Source: Coffea arabica
Taxonomy: Eukaryota; Streptophyta; Magnoliopsida; Gentianales; Rubiaceae
Direction of reading: 5' to 3'
Length of the DNA stretch: 64,000 nucleotides
Assembly (NCBI RefSeq): GCF_036785885.1
Contig: NC_092317.1
Location: forward strand, 6,388,501 to 6,452,500
The notes below the pieces were generated by a model. That model was given only the letters and a program-made list of their open reading frames with translations. It was not told where the DNA came from and searched no databases. Positions 49,101 to 64,000 of this stretch are shown in pieces (positions within the stretch are counted from its first letter, which is position 1; the number at the start of each line of letters is the position of its first letter). The position numbers and the translations under genes are program-made.

Positions 49101-52100
49101 AAAAACCTCAAGGAAAATCCAGAATCCGACGCAAGTAAATACCTAATGCAACAACGTTCAACTCATCATGACTTGGTCACTTATTGCATCCTTACCTGAA
49201 CGTATTGCCGATTGAGCTGCTCCAACCGATCAATTTTGACAGTAACCTTGTCATCTGAGAAGACATGACTGCTTCTTTTTAGGATGGATGCAATTGTGTA
49301 ACCCAGAGCCATCAAGCCACCAAGCAGCCGTACACTAACTTCAAATGTAATTCTCGGCGAAATTATGAAGGGACTATCTGTAACCCATTCCTGAAATTAG
49401 TATGCATAGCATTTAGAAACTATAAGTTGCTTTATCCATTAAAAAATGCCTAAATGCAGATGCATATAAAGTCATTGACTAGACATTGACCATGCTATCA
49501 AAATGGACAGTTAAATGGTAGCCCACACCACAAACAGAAAGGCAAGAAATGCATTAAAAAAAAAAGAAATAAAAACACTCAACCACATCTAGCTTATACT
49601 AAAGATAGTTTCTCTTCATTCAATTTTCATAATACGATTTTTTTTGGGCCCCGGGTGGGGGGGGTGTTGGGGGGAAGAAAAACCTCCTTCTAATGATCTC
49701 AACTGTATATCCAGGAGTTGCAAAGATGCAGGCAGGCAGATTGGTAGATCACATTGATAACAAACTCGATTTGGTAAAAGGTATATGGAGTATATTTTGG
49801 ATAGTTCGCTTTTCAACTTGGCTTAGAGGTTCATGACAAAGGTTAATGACTTGCTTAAGGGCATATGATATATGCCTTAATATTCTAAAAAGCATGTCTG
49901 ATAAGATCCAATATTCAAGTTGGTGCTTAATGCTGCAACTTGCAGTTTATGAGTTATTTATCGTACTAAATGCAAATACAAATAGATTTCCACCATGAAG
50001 CAGATGGAACAAGTTAGAATTTATTTTTATCACAAACAAAAATCTACTTTACAAAAAAGCTAGTGGTGAGTAGCATTTACAGATTACTCAAACATTATTC
50101 ACATCTTTGGGCATCAGAAAAGTATAACTGTAGTAGTATTAGTCCCAGAAATCATAAATTGTCATCAAGAATGACATACATAAGCTAGCTAGAGAAGGAA
50201 CAAAATGGAAAACCAATAAAATAGAAGTGCAATATAAAAGATTAACAGGAATCCAAGAATCACAAGGATCTTAATTCTTAGCGTGTTATGACTAAGAAGA
50301 AGAAAGGAGCCGTTTGAATAAATTTGTTAATCTCTACAATGACAATCCATAAAGTTAGCGTTGCTGTCATCAGTATGAAGTAGAATGGTTTATCAGTCAA
50401 TATCTACTTATCTAGCAGGAATTCACAACCTATAACCATCAACGTTATGAATCATCTCAGCATCAGCACCACATTCACAACTCTCTTAGTACAAAACAAA
50501 CTCCAAAATGGAAAGGTCAAACCTCAAACATGAGACTGTATTTTCCATCCCTGTTCCTCATTCTCAGATAGGATTGGCATGCTTCAGGATCTTCTCCAGG
50601 TGGCAGAAGATATATGTCATAAGTTTCCTCTCTACTTTCCTTATGTTCCTCAGACAGAACAGCCTTAATCTGATCCACTGTAACAGTCCTTGTTGACTAT
50701 TATAAAAGAGAACATTCACAAAATGAGAAGGGCAACAATACAACATATCATTACAGTACCATTGTACATTACTTGGTAAAGGGTTTTAAAAATAAACCTT
50801 TAAGACATAGGTAGGATTCTGAAATCCAGAAAATGGATTAAACTTATTAGTGATCTTTATATGTGCTGTTTGTAGATCTGGCTCAATAAATGCCTTGTAC
50901 ATTGGATATACCTGTTTTCCAAGAAACCCATAAAACTCATATTCAGGCTTACATATATAGCTAGGATCCAATTCAGTATCTGTAGACAAAAATACTCAAA
51001 CTTAAATCAAACCGTTTCTGAAATTTGATGAATTATTTCTTCAGGTTCTTGTCCAGCACGTTGAATATCCCTTAGCACACGTTTTACAAGATCAATGTGC
51101 ACCCCACCAGTAACAGAAACCCGGAGATCCAGGAAAGGACGTAATTTTTCACTTAAGGCATATATTCCTTCAATAATTACGATGCGGGAGCTTGGCACCT
51201 CAAGAGTCCTGTCAAATGCATTAACCTAAATCATTTGTCTTTCCCACTATGGCAACCCACAAAAGCTTATTTATAACAAAAAATTAGAGGAAATCCACAA
51301 TGCAGAATAGAGAAGGCCTTGAGAAGTGGAAAAGTAGATTACTTGTAACCTATGCGAGAGCTGGATTTAAAATCATAAATAGGAACTTGAACAGGACTCC
51401 CTGCTTTTAAACCCTGGATATTCTCAAGCAATGTATCATAGTCTGTCAAGCGTGGATCTGCATTTTAAATTACCAGTAACTACAGTTAGAGCAGGAATTA
51501 TAACTTGAAGACATTAATATCTATCAAAAAATAGTCAAGGACAGAGAAGATACAATCCGAAGTTTAGCAAAGACGACATGTAAAACTGAAAAGATTACGA
51601 AAGACACATAGTAGGTTAATCTTTTTTCCACATTCAAAATTTAGGAATGCCACTTGAAATGTCAAAATGATGGCAGGCAAAAAGAATTTGAAATACCATG
51701 AGAGCTCAAGTCACTACAAAGTACAAATTACTTGATTCCCCACTAATACTTGTTCTCTATACAGATGTATTGCAATATTAACAAGCAATCTTGCACTCAT
51801 TATGCATCTCACTTTACCATTCCCCCCCAAAGAAACTCACTCCGTAAATCAATTTCCATTTTGGTCTTATTTCTTGGGCAGCACTGTGGCAACTCACTTC
51901 TGCATGATAAACATGAAAAGCCTAACATGTATTTAACTGTAAAATATGCATGTTGATCAGAAATTGAAGGTCTTCTCAATGGATTACAATTATAAAATGC
52001 ATTAAATTATGCCAAATTTTAATTTGAATGCTCAAAGATCAGTACTCTTAGCATACAGGTTTACAAATCCCAATCTATCATCTAAATTTCTCAGTTTCAT

Positions 52101-52829
52101 CACAAATTGGGTACCATGTAGCATTAAATATTCTCAGCATATTTTTTTCGAAAGACAACCATAATATGTAACAATGGAGATATTAAAAATTCCTTTTCAT
52201 GTTTCTGCAAATGAAAAGTACCATGGAAACTCACTTTAAATGTCTAGCCAGATATCTTGTATAATATCAGAGCTGTTAAGCCCCTCGATGATCTGCCCTA
52301 GGTTAGTTGATGAATGTTAGTATGTCAAGATGAAGTAGAGACTAAGATTTCAGTTGGGGTCACAAACATTCACAAAGACATTGCTTCAAGGAAAGGGGGC
52401 AGAAAAAAAATCCTGGTTTCAGTGGAAAGGGATAATGAGCAGATGATGGTATGTAACCAAAAGTAAAAAAAGAATGAAGCAAGGCATACCATCAAAATTT
52501 CCATCAATAATACGGCTCGAATCATTGTAGTTATCCATGCTTATGACAGCAATACTAGGCATAAAATTTAGGATCTTCTCTGTAAACACAGTTTTCCCAG
52601 CCCCAGAAGGACCTGCTACTCCAACTAATATTATTCCATCATTCTTCTGAGCTAATAACTGGCACGCACGAATAGTTATAAAGAAACCCTTCTCAAATGA
52701 TAGAGGATCTTCTAAGGCAACAATCTCGTAGCGCTCGGAGTCCTTTCTCTTAACTAACTGAACCTGGTCTCTCAATAAGCCATGCCGCTTCCTTGGTGAA
52801 TCAGCACTTGGAGCAGTGTCCTGAGCCAT
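46125..52829 (-). CDS. TTM2: Triphosphate tunnel metalloenzyme TTM2 (uridine-kinase-like P-loop plus CYTH, tail-anchored)
   Basis: Eleven coding exons join in frame to 659 residues: 52829-52490, 51457-51343, 51208-51013, 50911-50798, 50696-50523, 49390-49196, 48438-48316, 48138-48026, 47856-47733, 47533-47264 and 46340-46125. The start [15 protein letters not shown] follows a 3' splice site closely, so the 5' leader is spliced. Domains in order: a P-loop uridine-kinase-like part with GPSGAGKT (73-80), SMDNYND and [16 protein letters not shown]; a CYTH domain (about 255-410; [29 protein letters not shown]); a coiled coil (about 499-530; [14 protein letters not shown]); a C-terminal membrane anchor (about 637-656; [15 protein letters not shown]). 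Arabidopsis TTM1 and TTM2 hydrolyse pyrophosphate and sit in the mitochondrial outer membrane; TTM2 dampens immune responses and TTM1 promotes senescence. The N-terminus fits TTM2 better than TTM1, from memory. Confidence 0.92.
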
Positions 52830-54500
52830 TTGAGGGGGTAACACGAGTTTCTGGAATGATGAAATGAAGAAGAAATGAGGATCTAATCAACGCAGAAAGA
52901 ATGGGAAAAAACAAAAAATAATAGTTCTGTAAGAAAAGAGAATACAATTGCAATATCAAGGAAAGTTTCAAAATCATCTTGTGCAAAAGGAAATTTAATT
53001 TACAGAAACTTCTTAGTTTTGAAGGCTTAAGAACCAAATTTAAGCTCAAAGGCTAAATACGTAGAAATCATGTAAATAACAAGCAAACGGACCCAGGTCA
53101 GCATGAGAAATAAGTCAGAAGGCAGATAAGAGTAGATACTAAAAACATTTTACAGCAGTCTGTTCTCTCCATTTATACATTGAGGCACAAGCTTTCAACA
53201 TCAGATTTCAAGTTCCTCCATCATGAAGTAATATATCCATTTCTCAGCTGAATCTTCAAAGTCAGGATTTGTTGGGCAATATATTATTTGGCATGTTTAG
53301 GCTCGTTTAAACTTATTCCCCTACTTGCCTAACCAAAACCAGAAAAACATCCATCTTTTACAAGTAAAAAGTTTAAGCTGATTCACAATAATGTTGCTTA
53401 ACTTTATAACAAAAACTATCTCCAGCAGCCTCTGCATCTGATGCACCAACAGAAAGAAAAACATTGAAAGGTAACCAAAAAGTCAATCAATTGGTTATGA
53501 CTTTGGTGCTCTCAAAAGAAAAGGATAATTGCACAATTGTCCTGCTTTTATATCCAGTCAGTCCATTACTTGATCAAAAAGCGGCAAAAAGATTTGCAAT
53601 CAACTATCAATTTGAATTCTCCAGATTGAAAAAGTAAATGACATGCAGAAAGTGAATAGCCCTTTCATGATCCTCAAAAATCAATACTTTTAAGAAGAAA
53701 AAAGACGAGATAAGATTCAGAACCGTACAAGGAGATTAAAAATGGAAAAGAGACTAGCGGGCAACTATATCAAAGTAGGCATGGCATGCATGACCATAAA
53801 AGTGAAATTGACGTAAACAGGACACCGAGCTAAACAGAAACTTCAAGCTCGAGGGACTCTATGCAGATGCAGCAAACTTTTTTCCTATTACCAAATTGAG
53901 ATGAAATTGAGTTCTACATGGAAACCTAGAAGTTGAATTAGCAACCAAACAACCACCAATTCATTCAGATTGAGAAAATAAACGACATGCAGAAACTAAA
54001 TAGCCATATTATAATCTTCAAAGATTAATACTTTCACAAAGTTTCAATCCTCCAGAAAACAAAATAACACCTCCCAACTCCCTACCAAAAACCCAGCAAA
54101 GAAAATTAAAAAAAAAAAAAGAAGGGGGAAAAACATATACACAAAGGGGGCATGGCATGCATGATCAAGAAACATAATTCAAGCGAAAAAAAAAGCCTTT
54201 AAGCTTTGATTGGTTCTGGTTTTCAGCAAAATCGTGCCTGTAACAAAAAAAATTGAGGTGAAAACGGGGCTGTAGGACTTGAAAGGAGCAAGGCAATTGA
54301 AGTGTGGTAGGTCCTGATAAGAAGAACACAGTGAGGTGTCAAGAGGAGAAAGGGCGGCCGACGGGTTGAGAGCTGGGAAAGTAGGGTGGGAGTGGTACAA
54401 TACAATACAAGTGGAGGATAGATAATTTGAACTCTGTTCTTTGATTCTTTAAAAGCTCTCTTGTTGGAGACAGACAGTTGAGGGAGAAGGTGACGGTCCT
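52830..54500 (-). other. TTM2 5' untranslated region and leader intron
   Basis: A 3' splice site (TTCCAG/AAACTCG) lies at about 52852, only 20-odd bases upstream of the TTM2 start codon. The non-coding first exon is probably in the CT-rich stretch (minus strand) at about 54200-54500, making a leader intron of roughly 1.4 kb. Long plant leader introns often boost expression. I could not fix the donor site. No other gene is seen. Confidence 0.5.
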
Positions 54501-57190
54501 GACCAAAGATCTATTAATGCAAGCTACCCGTTTTAACTGTTTTGGTGTTTAGGCAATATGATTTTTCACCCAATACCAGAACGAAATTTTGTTTAAAATC
54601 ACATTCTTGTAGATATTTAGTTTTTTTTTCGGTTAATTTGTAAATTTTTAGGTAAATTTCTTTAACTTTTGCAAGTTTAAGTTCTACAAAATATTTTGTT
54701 AACTTGTTTGAGAATTTTAAGGTTTTACATACTACTATTTAGAATTGTGCAATGATAAATTTGAATATGTATGCATGGATCAACAAGAGTTTATCCATTA
54801 CAGAAAAGGTTTATGTGGCCCCAAAATCTACAAGAATAGCAAAGGGGAAGGGATGGGCCTTGCACCGCTATTACTCTCTCTGTCCATTATTATTCGAGCA
54901 AATCGTCAAAAATGTCACTGAATTATATATTAGTATTTGTTCGGGTCATTAAACTATTTTATTACTCAAAAATATCATTGAATTAACCAAAATACATGTT
55001 TTTGTAGCATTTCGTGTAATTGAATTGTTAAGACAAACGGAATTTCTTTATCTTCACTTGTGAGCTTGATTTTGGAGGGACAAGGCCGTCAATTCATCTA
55101 TTTGACTAACTTTTGTCTTTATAAATGATTGAATCACATTAACTTATCTCAACATTTCTTGAACCTATCATTCTCCCAACACTAGGTGAGTTTAGCAATT
55201 ATCTTGGAATCTATGCTTTGCTAGGAAGGTTGAAACTCCATAATGTCAAGATGCAAGGAAGCAATTCCGATTTATCAATGCAGGACAAAATCATTTTAAA
55301 AACTTCAAGGACTCATAGAAACCAATAAGGAAATACCTTGAATATACTCTTGATAAGGTGAGTTTTTTTTTTTTTTTTTGAGATTAAAGCTGGAAAATTA
55401 AAGGGTGTGTGGACTCAAAAGAGTGGCCTAGTCAAACCGTATTGACCCATCAAACATCCATCAATGAGGCTTTCACCATAATTTTCAAAGACTTTAGGGT
55501 ATAAACAAATTTAAAAAACAAAAAAGAAACTCAGCCCTAACCAATGTATGAGAAATTGCACAGAAAGACAGCCAATAACAAATCAATCTTTAACTCAAAA
55601 TTCTCTCTTTAAAGACTCTTCACTATACAGCAAGTGGGCGGCACAGAGGTTCAAATCTGACACGATCTAAGAGAGCAGAGTATCATCAAAGCCTCCAATT
55701 AAATTCTACTGGGGTACAGAATATAGGATGGCCTGGTCTGTGAAATCATGAGAGATGTTTGACCTTTTTCTCGCAGCCTAAAAAAAAGATTGAACAAAAT
55801 CTAGAAGAAAATAAATCTCATGAAAAAATTTGCCAATACAAAACTCCGTCTTCCTAATCCTGCCTACAAAATGGCCTTTGAACGCATATTGTACTCAAAT
55901 GTATCCTCTCATGGCTTCGGCTTGCATGAATTACCTGCTGATACTAGTGATCAGGTGAATCAAACAAAGCATCTAGGCATTTGGAGACTGTCTGCCGCTG
56001 GGTTTGTGGTTGGAGGTTCCTTGGAAAACAGATGGGGAGAAAAGATCAACCCTCACTTTCCCCGTGACTCCGGCAACAGTGATTGTTCAGGATGGCGATC
56101 TTTCTTCGGATCAAGGTCCAAATTCTAGTCTAGGGTCATTTTTTTTTTTAATGTTATATGCCCTATAACAATTCTAGTTTAGGAATTATGGTCTGAAAGG
56201 AAAATGGGTTTTCAAAATGAAGTGAGTTTTGAGGCTTTGGGTATTTGGCTCTTGATTAGAGAATCATTGACGTCTCCTTCTAATTTAAATGCCGGCTTGT
56301 TTTTTTTTTTTGGGGTGGGCACTATTTTCCCGTGAAGTTTGTAAATTCTGATGGATTTGGGTAGGAGTGAAGAAGAAGAAGAAGAAGAAGAGCCACAACT
56401 GATTTGATTCACTCTTATGTGGCAACTTTTCAATTAATTTTTGCCAAATTTGAGGTTCAAATCATGACCTACTTTAAAAACTGAACTGATCCTATAACTT
56501 TGGCAAGATTTCGCCATTTGTGGTGATAGCCGGAGGTGGAGGTGGCGGCTGTGGCAGGGCACTGCTCCTCCCATCCATGGCTGATACTTTAGGCCTTGCT
56601 TGGATTGCTTGTTCCGTCGGAAAATATTGTCGTTTTTCGTGATCACATTTTTCTATCACCTTTTTCCCTCACATATATCAAATCGCTACAGTAATTTTTC
56701 CATGAAAAATGACGAAAAATGTAATCCAAACACAACCTTAAAATGCTAGCGAGGAAGAGCATTAAAATAAAGTAAAAAGAATTAAATGGTTTTCGTTAGA
56801 AGTAAGAAACGGATATGGTCAAATTCTTTCCCCATGGGATTCAAAAAAAAAAAAAGGGCATATTATTCTAGTTGATACCGGTTGGGCATTTAGTCCTTAC
56901 CTTGCTTCCGTACAGGATGATGTTTAACAGACGTTAAGTAAAAGGGGTTTGTTTGTTATTTGACTAAACCTCGGGGTTTGTTTGGTAGTTTGGCCAAAGC
57001 TCAAGGGAGGTAGGTATATACTTAAATGTCTTATAAAATGACAGCTGTTATAGTAGTATCTCGTGAGCTTGTACGTTGAGTCATCCGTTGACATCACTAG
57101 CCAACCATTAAAATTCATCCACCACTATTTCATTAATTTTTCCTCAAAAAAGAAAATAATCAAGCTCTCAACAAATTGTAGTCTGCTTTA
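54501..57190. other. Intergenic region between TTM2 and agmatine deiminase
   Basis: These genes are divergent, so both promoters lie here. The region holds a T18-type run near 55362, an open frame of 102 codons at 55820-56128 (plus; MKKFANTKLRLPNPAYKMAF) that I do not recognise, a (GAA)7-like run near 56370-56392 and the MITE-like repeat at 56590-56745. The open frame is longer than chance favours but has no visible domain; it may be a remnant or noise. Confidence 0.4.
56590..56745. mobile_element. MITE-like repeat with CTTGCTTGGATT ends
   Basis: Imperfect terminal inverted repeats AGGCCTTGCTTGGATT and AATCCAAACACAACCT bound about 150 bp. The interior includes CAAATCGCTACAGTAATTTTT and CATGAAAAATGACGAAAAAT. 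Repeats with this AATCCAAACA end and CGCTACAGTA interior are common in Gentianales genomes, as I recall; superfamily uncertain (hAT-like possible). Confidence 0.5.
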
Positions 57191-57216
57191 AATTGAAAAG
57201 CAGATTCAAGAATCAG

Positions 57217-62155
<4,939 letters not shown>

Positions 62156-63815
62156 GCAATCCGTGAAACTGAAGCACAGTTCAGACAGTTCGGACCATTA
62201 AGCTGCAAGAAATGCAAGTTCCAGGTTGTTTATGCTTATGCTCGATGGAGCTACTTAAAAGCACCAATTGTTGGTTGTTTTCCATGTACCAAAGGAGAAT
62301 GAATTCTGTGACCTGTTTTTCCAAACTTCATTGGACAATGTTTACTTCATGCTCGAAAGATCTTTGCAAGTCTTAGGATAAAGGGCATGACTGCTTTCGC
62401 AGGATAAATTCTGCTACACTTTCATGTTTGTTAGGAGGCTAAACTAATTCATTTCAGCAAAACGAACCGAGTTCTTGAAGTCCCATGTGCTTACAGTTCC
62501 AACATTGTGACAAAATCTTGCAATTGGACAGATGATTTTGATCGTTCCTTGTCTTTCCCTTTTTTTTTTTTTAGGGTAAAACATAGTTTTCATTCATTCA
62601 AATCATGGATCACAGCTTTGATGAAAGGAAATCATCCCACCAGACAGTTCTACGTTTCAAACAAAGAAAAAATTTTGCTAAAACATAAGCCAGCAAGTTT
62701 CCCTTTTCTTTTCCTTATTGTTACTATTTAAGTGTAACAGCATGGGACGGTACTTCATGCGTCAAAAATGGCTACACCGACATCTGCCGACAAAACTATG
62801 TTAACCAAAATTTTCAGCTAGGAACAAAATTGAGTGAGGGATGGATTTTGAACCTAATTATATGCCAAGCCTTCAAAAACAAATTCTCAAACTTTTTTTA
62901 GCTCAAAGTTCAAGCCTTTAACTACTAATTCTCAGCGACCAGTGTTTGTAAGTTCAATTAGCATTCGGAGACTGCATTAAACAAGGCATGAAAGCCAGTG
63001 AAGGAAGAAGAAAACAGCAGGAAGCCATGCAAGGAGTAGTAGACACCAGAGGGAACAACAGCATGATGTTTTCCAGCATTTAATGTTCAACCGCTGGATT
63101 TCTATTTTTGCTTGTTCTATTTCTTTTTCCTATGAAGGTTGGGGACTAAAGAAAAGTAGTCGGATTAGTTGAGACTTGAGTTTAACTCGAGTAAAATTAG
63201 CCAAAACTTGCCCTTAAATGCCTTGAAAATCTAGATGGCCATTGATGAAGTTGCTTTCCTAACCCCCCAAAAAAAAAAAAGGCTCATTTGTCATTAGAAA
63301 TTTTCCTTTGGAGGTCTAATGTTGTTTTCACAAATCTCCCCCTGTACCACCGGAAAGTTTTCTTGTACTAGTTACCAATCAATTTTCTCCTGCCACGTTC
63401 TTAAACTACTGGCCTAAAATTACTTGGAACCTAACCTCATAATAAAAAAAAAAACAAAAACATTAGAAAAAAAAAGTAAGTTGAAAAAAAAAAGAAAGTA
63501 ATATCCCCAACCCCACAAAATGAAAAAAAAGAAAAAAGAGAAAACTAAACAAACTACTAAAAATATTTAGTATCAGCAAAAGAAAAAAAAAAGGTAAAAA
63601 TAAAAAGGACAAAGTACTGAAGTAGTCATTAAAAATGTTACCTTAACCTCTGACTTATTACAAGCTCATAAGACTGCATTGAGATTTGAGAGAGAGAAAA
63701 ACTAGTGCCTCCCATTAAGCAACCAGAATTAATTAGAGATCTGAGGAGAGGAGGAGGAGGAGCCTCTGCAATTCCCTCGTACAAGGGGAAGCGGGAAACA
63801 GAGAGAGAGAGAGAG
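62156..63815. other. Intergenic region between agmatine deiminase and the kinase gene
   Basis: It starts with the agmatine deiminase 3' untranslated region; the end is not determinable here. Then follow poly-T (near 62562) and long A-rich low-complexity DNA (63440-63600). The kinase leader ends in a purine-rich (GA)n stretch at about 63800-63815. No gene is seen in between. Confidence 0.5.
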
Positions 63816-64000
63816 ATGGGATGCTCTTTTTCTGGTCTGAATGCCCTCTACGACGCCGTTAATGGTGGGGGAGATGTTTGGATCAATGAAAACCGGTTCA
63901 GGGTCATCAGGCAGCTAGGTGAAGGTGGCTTTGCTTATGTATATCTTGTCAAAGAAATCCCTTCTTCTGACCCCTCCTCCAATGCTGGCCTCTCCAAAAA
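63816..64000 (+). CDS. Serine/threonine kinase of the STK16/PK3 (NAK-like) group, 5' part only
   Basis: The window ends inside the first coding exon; about 61 residues are visible. MGCSFSGLNALYDAVNGG has Gly2 and Cys3, the pattern for N-myristoylation and palmitoylation, so membrane attachment is likely. DVWINENRFRVIRQLGEGGFAYVYLVKE follows, with the glycine-rich ATP loop GEGGFAYV starting at Gly35. The N-terminus matches plant homologues of human STK16 (Arabidopsis PK3-type) as I remember them. The catalytic lysine, loop and DFG lie outside. A (GA)n leader just precedes the ATG. Confidence 0.88.
   Translation, partial: MGCSFSGLNALYDAVNGGGDVWINENRFRVIRQLGEGGFAYVYLVKEIPSSDPSSNAGLSK

Overview
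The window is nuclear DNA from a flowering plant, most likely a eudicot of the asterid group. It has spliced genes with GT-AG introns in AT-rich surroundings, plant-specific families (strictosidine-synthase-like proteins, the TTM2 uridine-kinase/CYTH fusion, plant agmatine deiminase), and typical plant DNA transposons (CACTA, Helitron, Mutator-like, Stowaway). Some short repeats look familiar from Gentianales such as coffee, but this placement rests on memory only. I saw no tRNA, rRNA, CRISPR array or clear LTR retrotransposon.

Layout. (1) 1-12144: nearly all of a very large CACTA transposon in reverse orientation, its left tip outside the window. It carries an unbroken four-exon transposase, a broken second protein, a GC-rich promoter-like island and a 577-bp tandem repeat. 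(2) 12.1-30.8 kb: a tandem strictosidine-synthase-like (SSL) cluster, all on the minus strand: two intact three-exon genes of 338 residues each (17.4-18.7 and 23.6-25.1 kb) and one dead copy (25.5-28.5 kb). The dead copy has a Stowaway-like element in its second intron, and that element was itself entered by a Mutator-like element. Intergenic DNA here carries older duplicated blocks. (3) 28.9-32.5 kb: a fold-back MITE and a 1154-bp Mutator-like element with a perfect 9-bp target duplication. (4) 32.5-42.36 kb: a 9.8-kb Helitron with a decayed Rep/helicase gene, a decayed RPA-like gene and a recognisable 3' hairpin-CTAG end. (5) 42.4-64 kb: ordinary gene-rich DNA: NHP2 (+), TTM2 (-), agmatine deiminase (+) and the first exon of a STK16/PK3-like kinase (+), with small MITEs in introns and spacers.

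The host genes do not form a pathway. NHP2 acts in ribosome biogenesis, TTM2 is a tail-anchored tripolyphosphate/pyrophosphate-type enzyme, agmatine deiminase makes putrescine precursors, and the SSL proteins are probably secreted beta-propellers. NHP2 and TTM2 converge; TTM2 and agmatine deiminase diverge.

I did not find a convincing undescribed system. The best second looks are the large, almost intact CACTA with a possible active-site change, the SSL cluster (loss of the catalytic Glu, a GC-AG intron, nested insertion into the dead copy), a run of same-phase exons in the Helitron, and three homopolymer frameshifts that may be assembly errors rather than decay.
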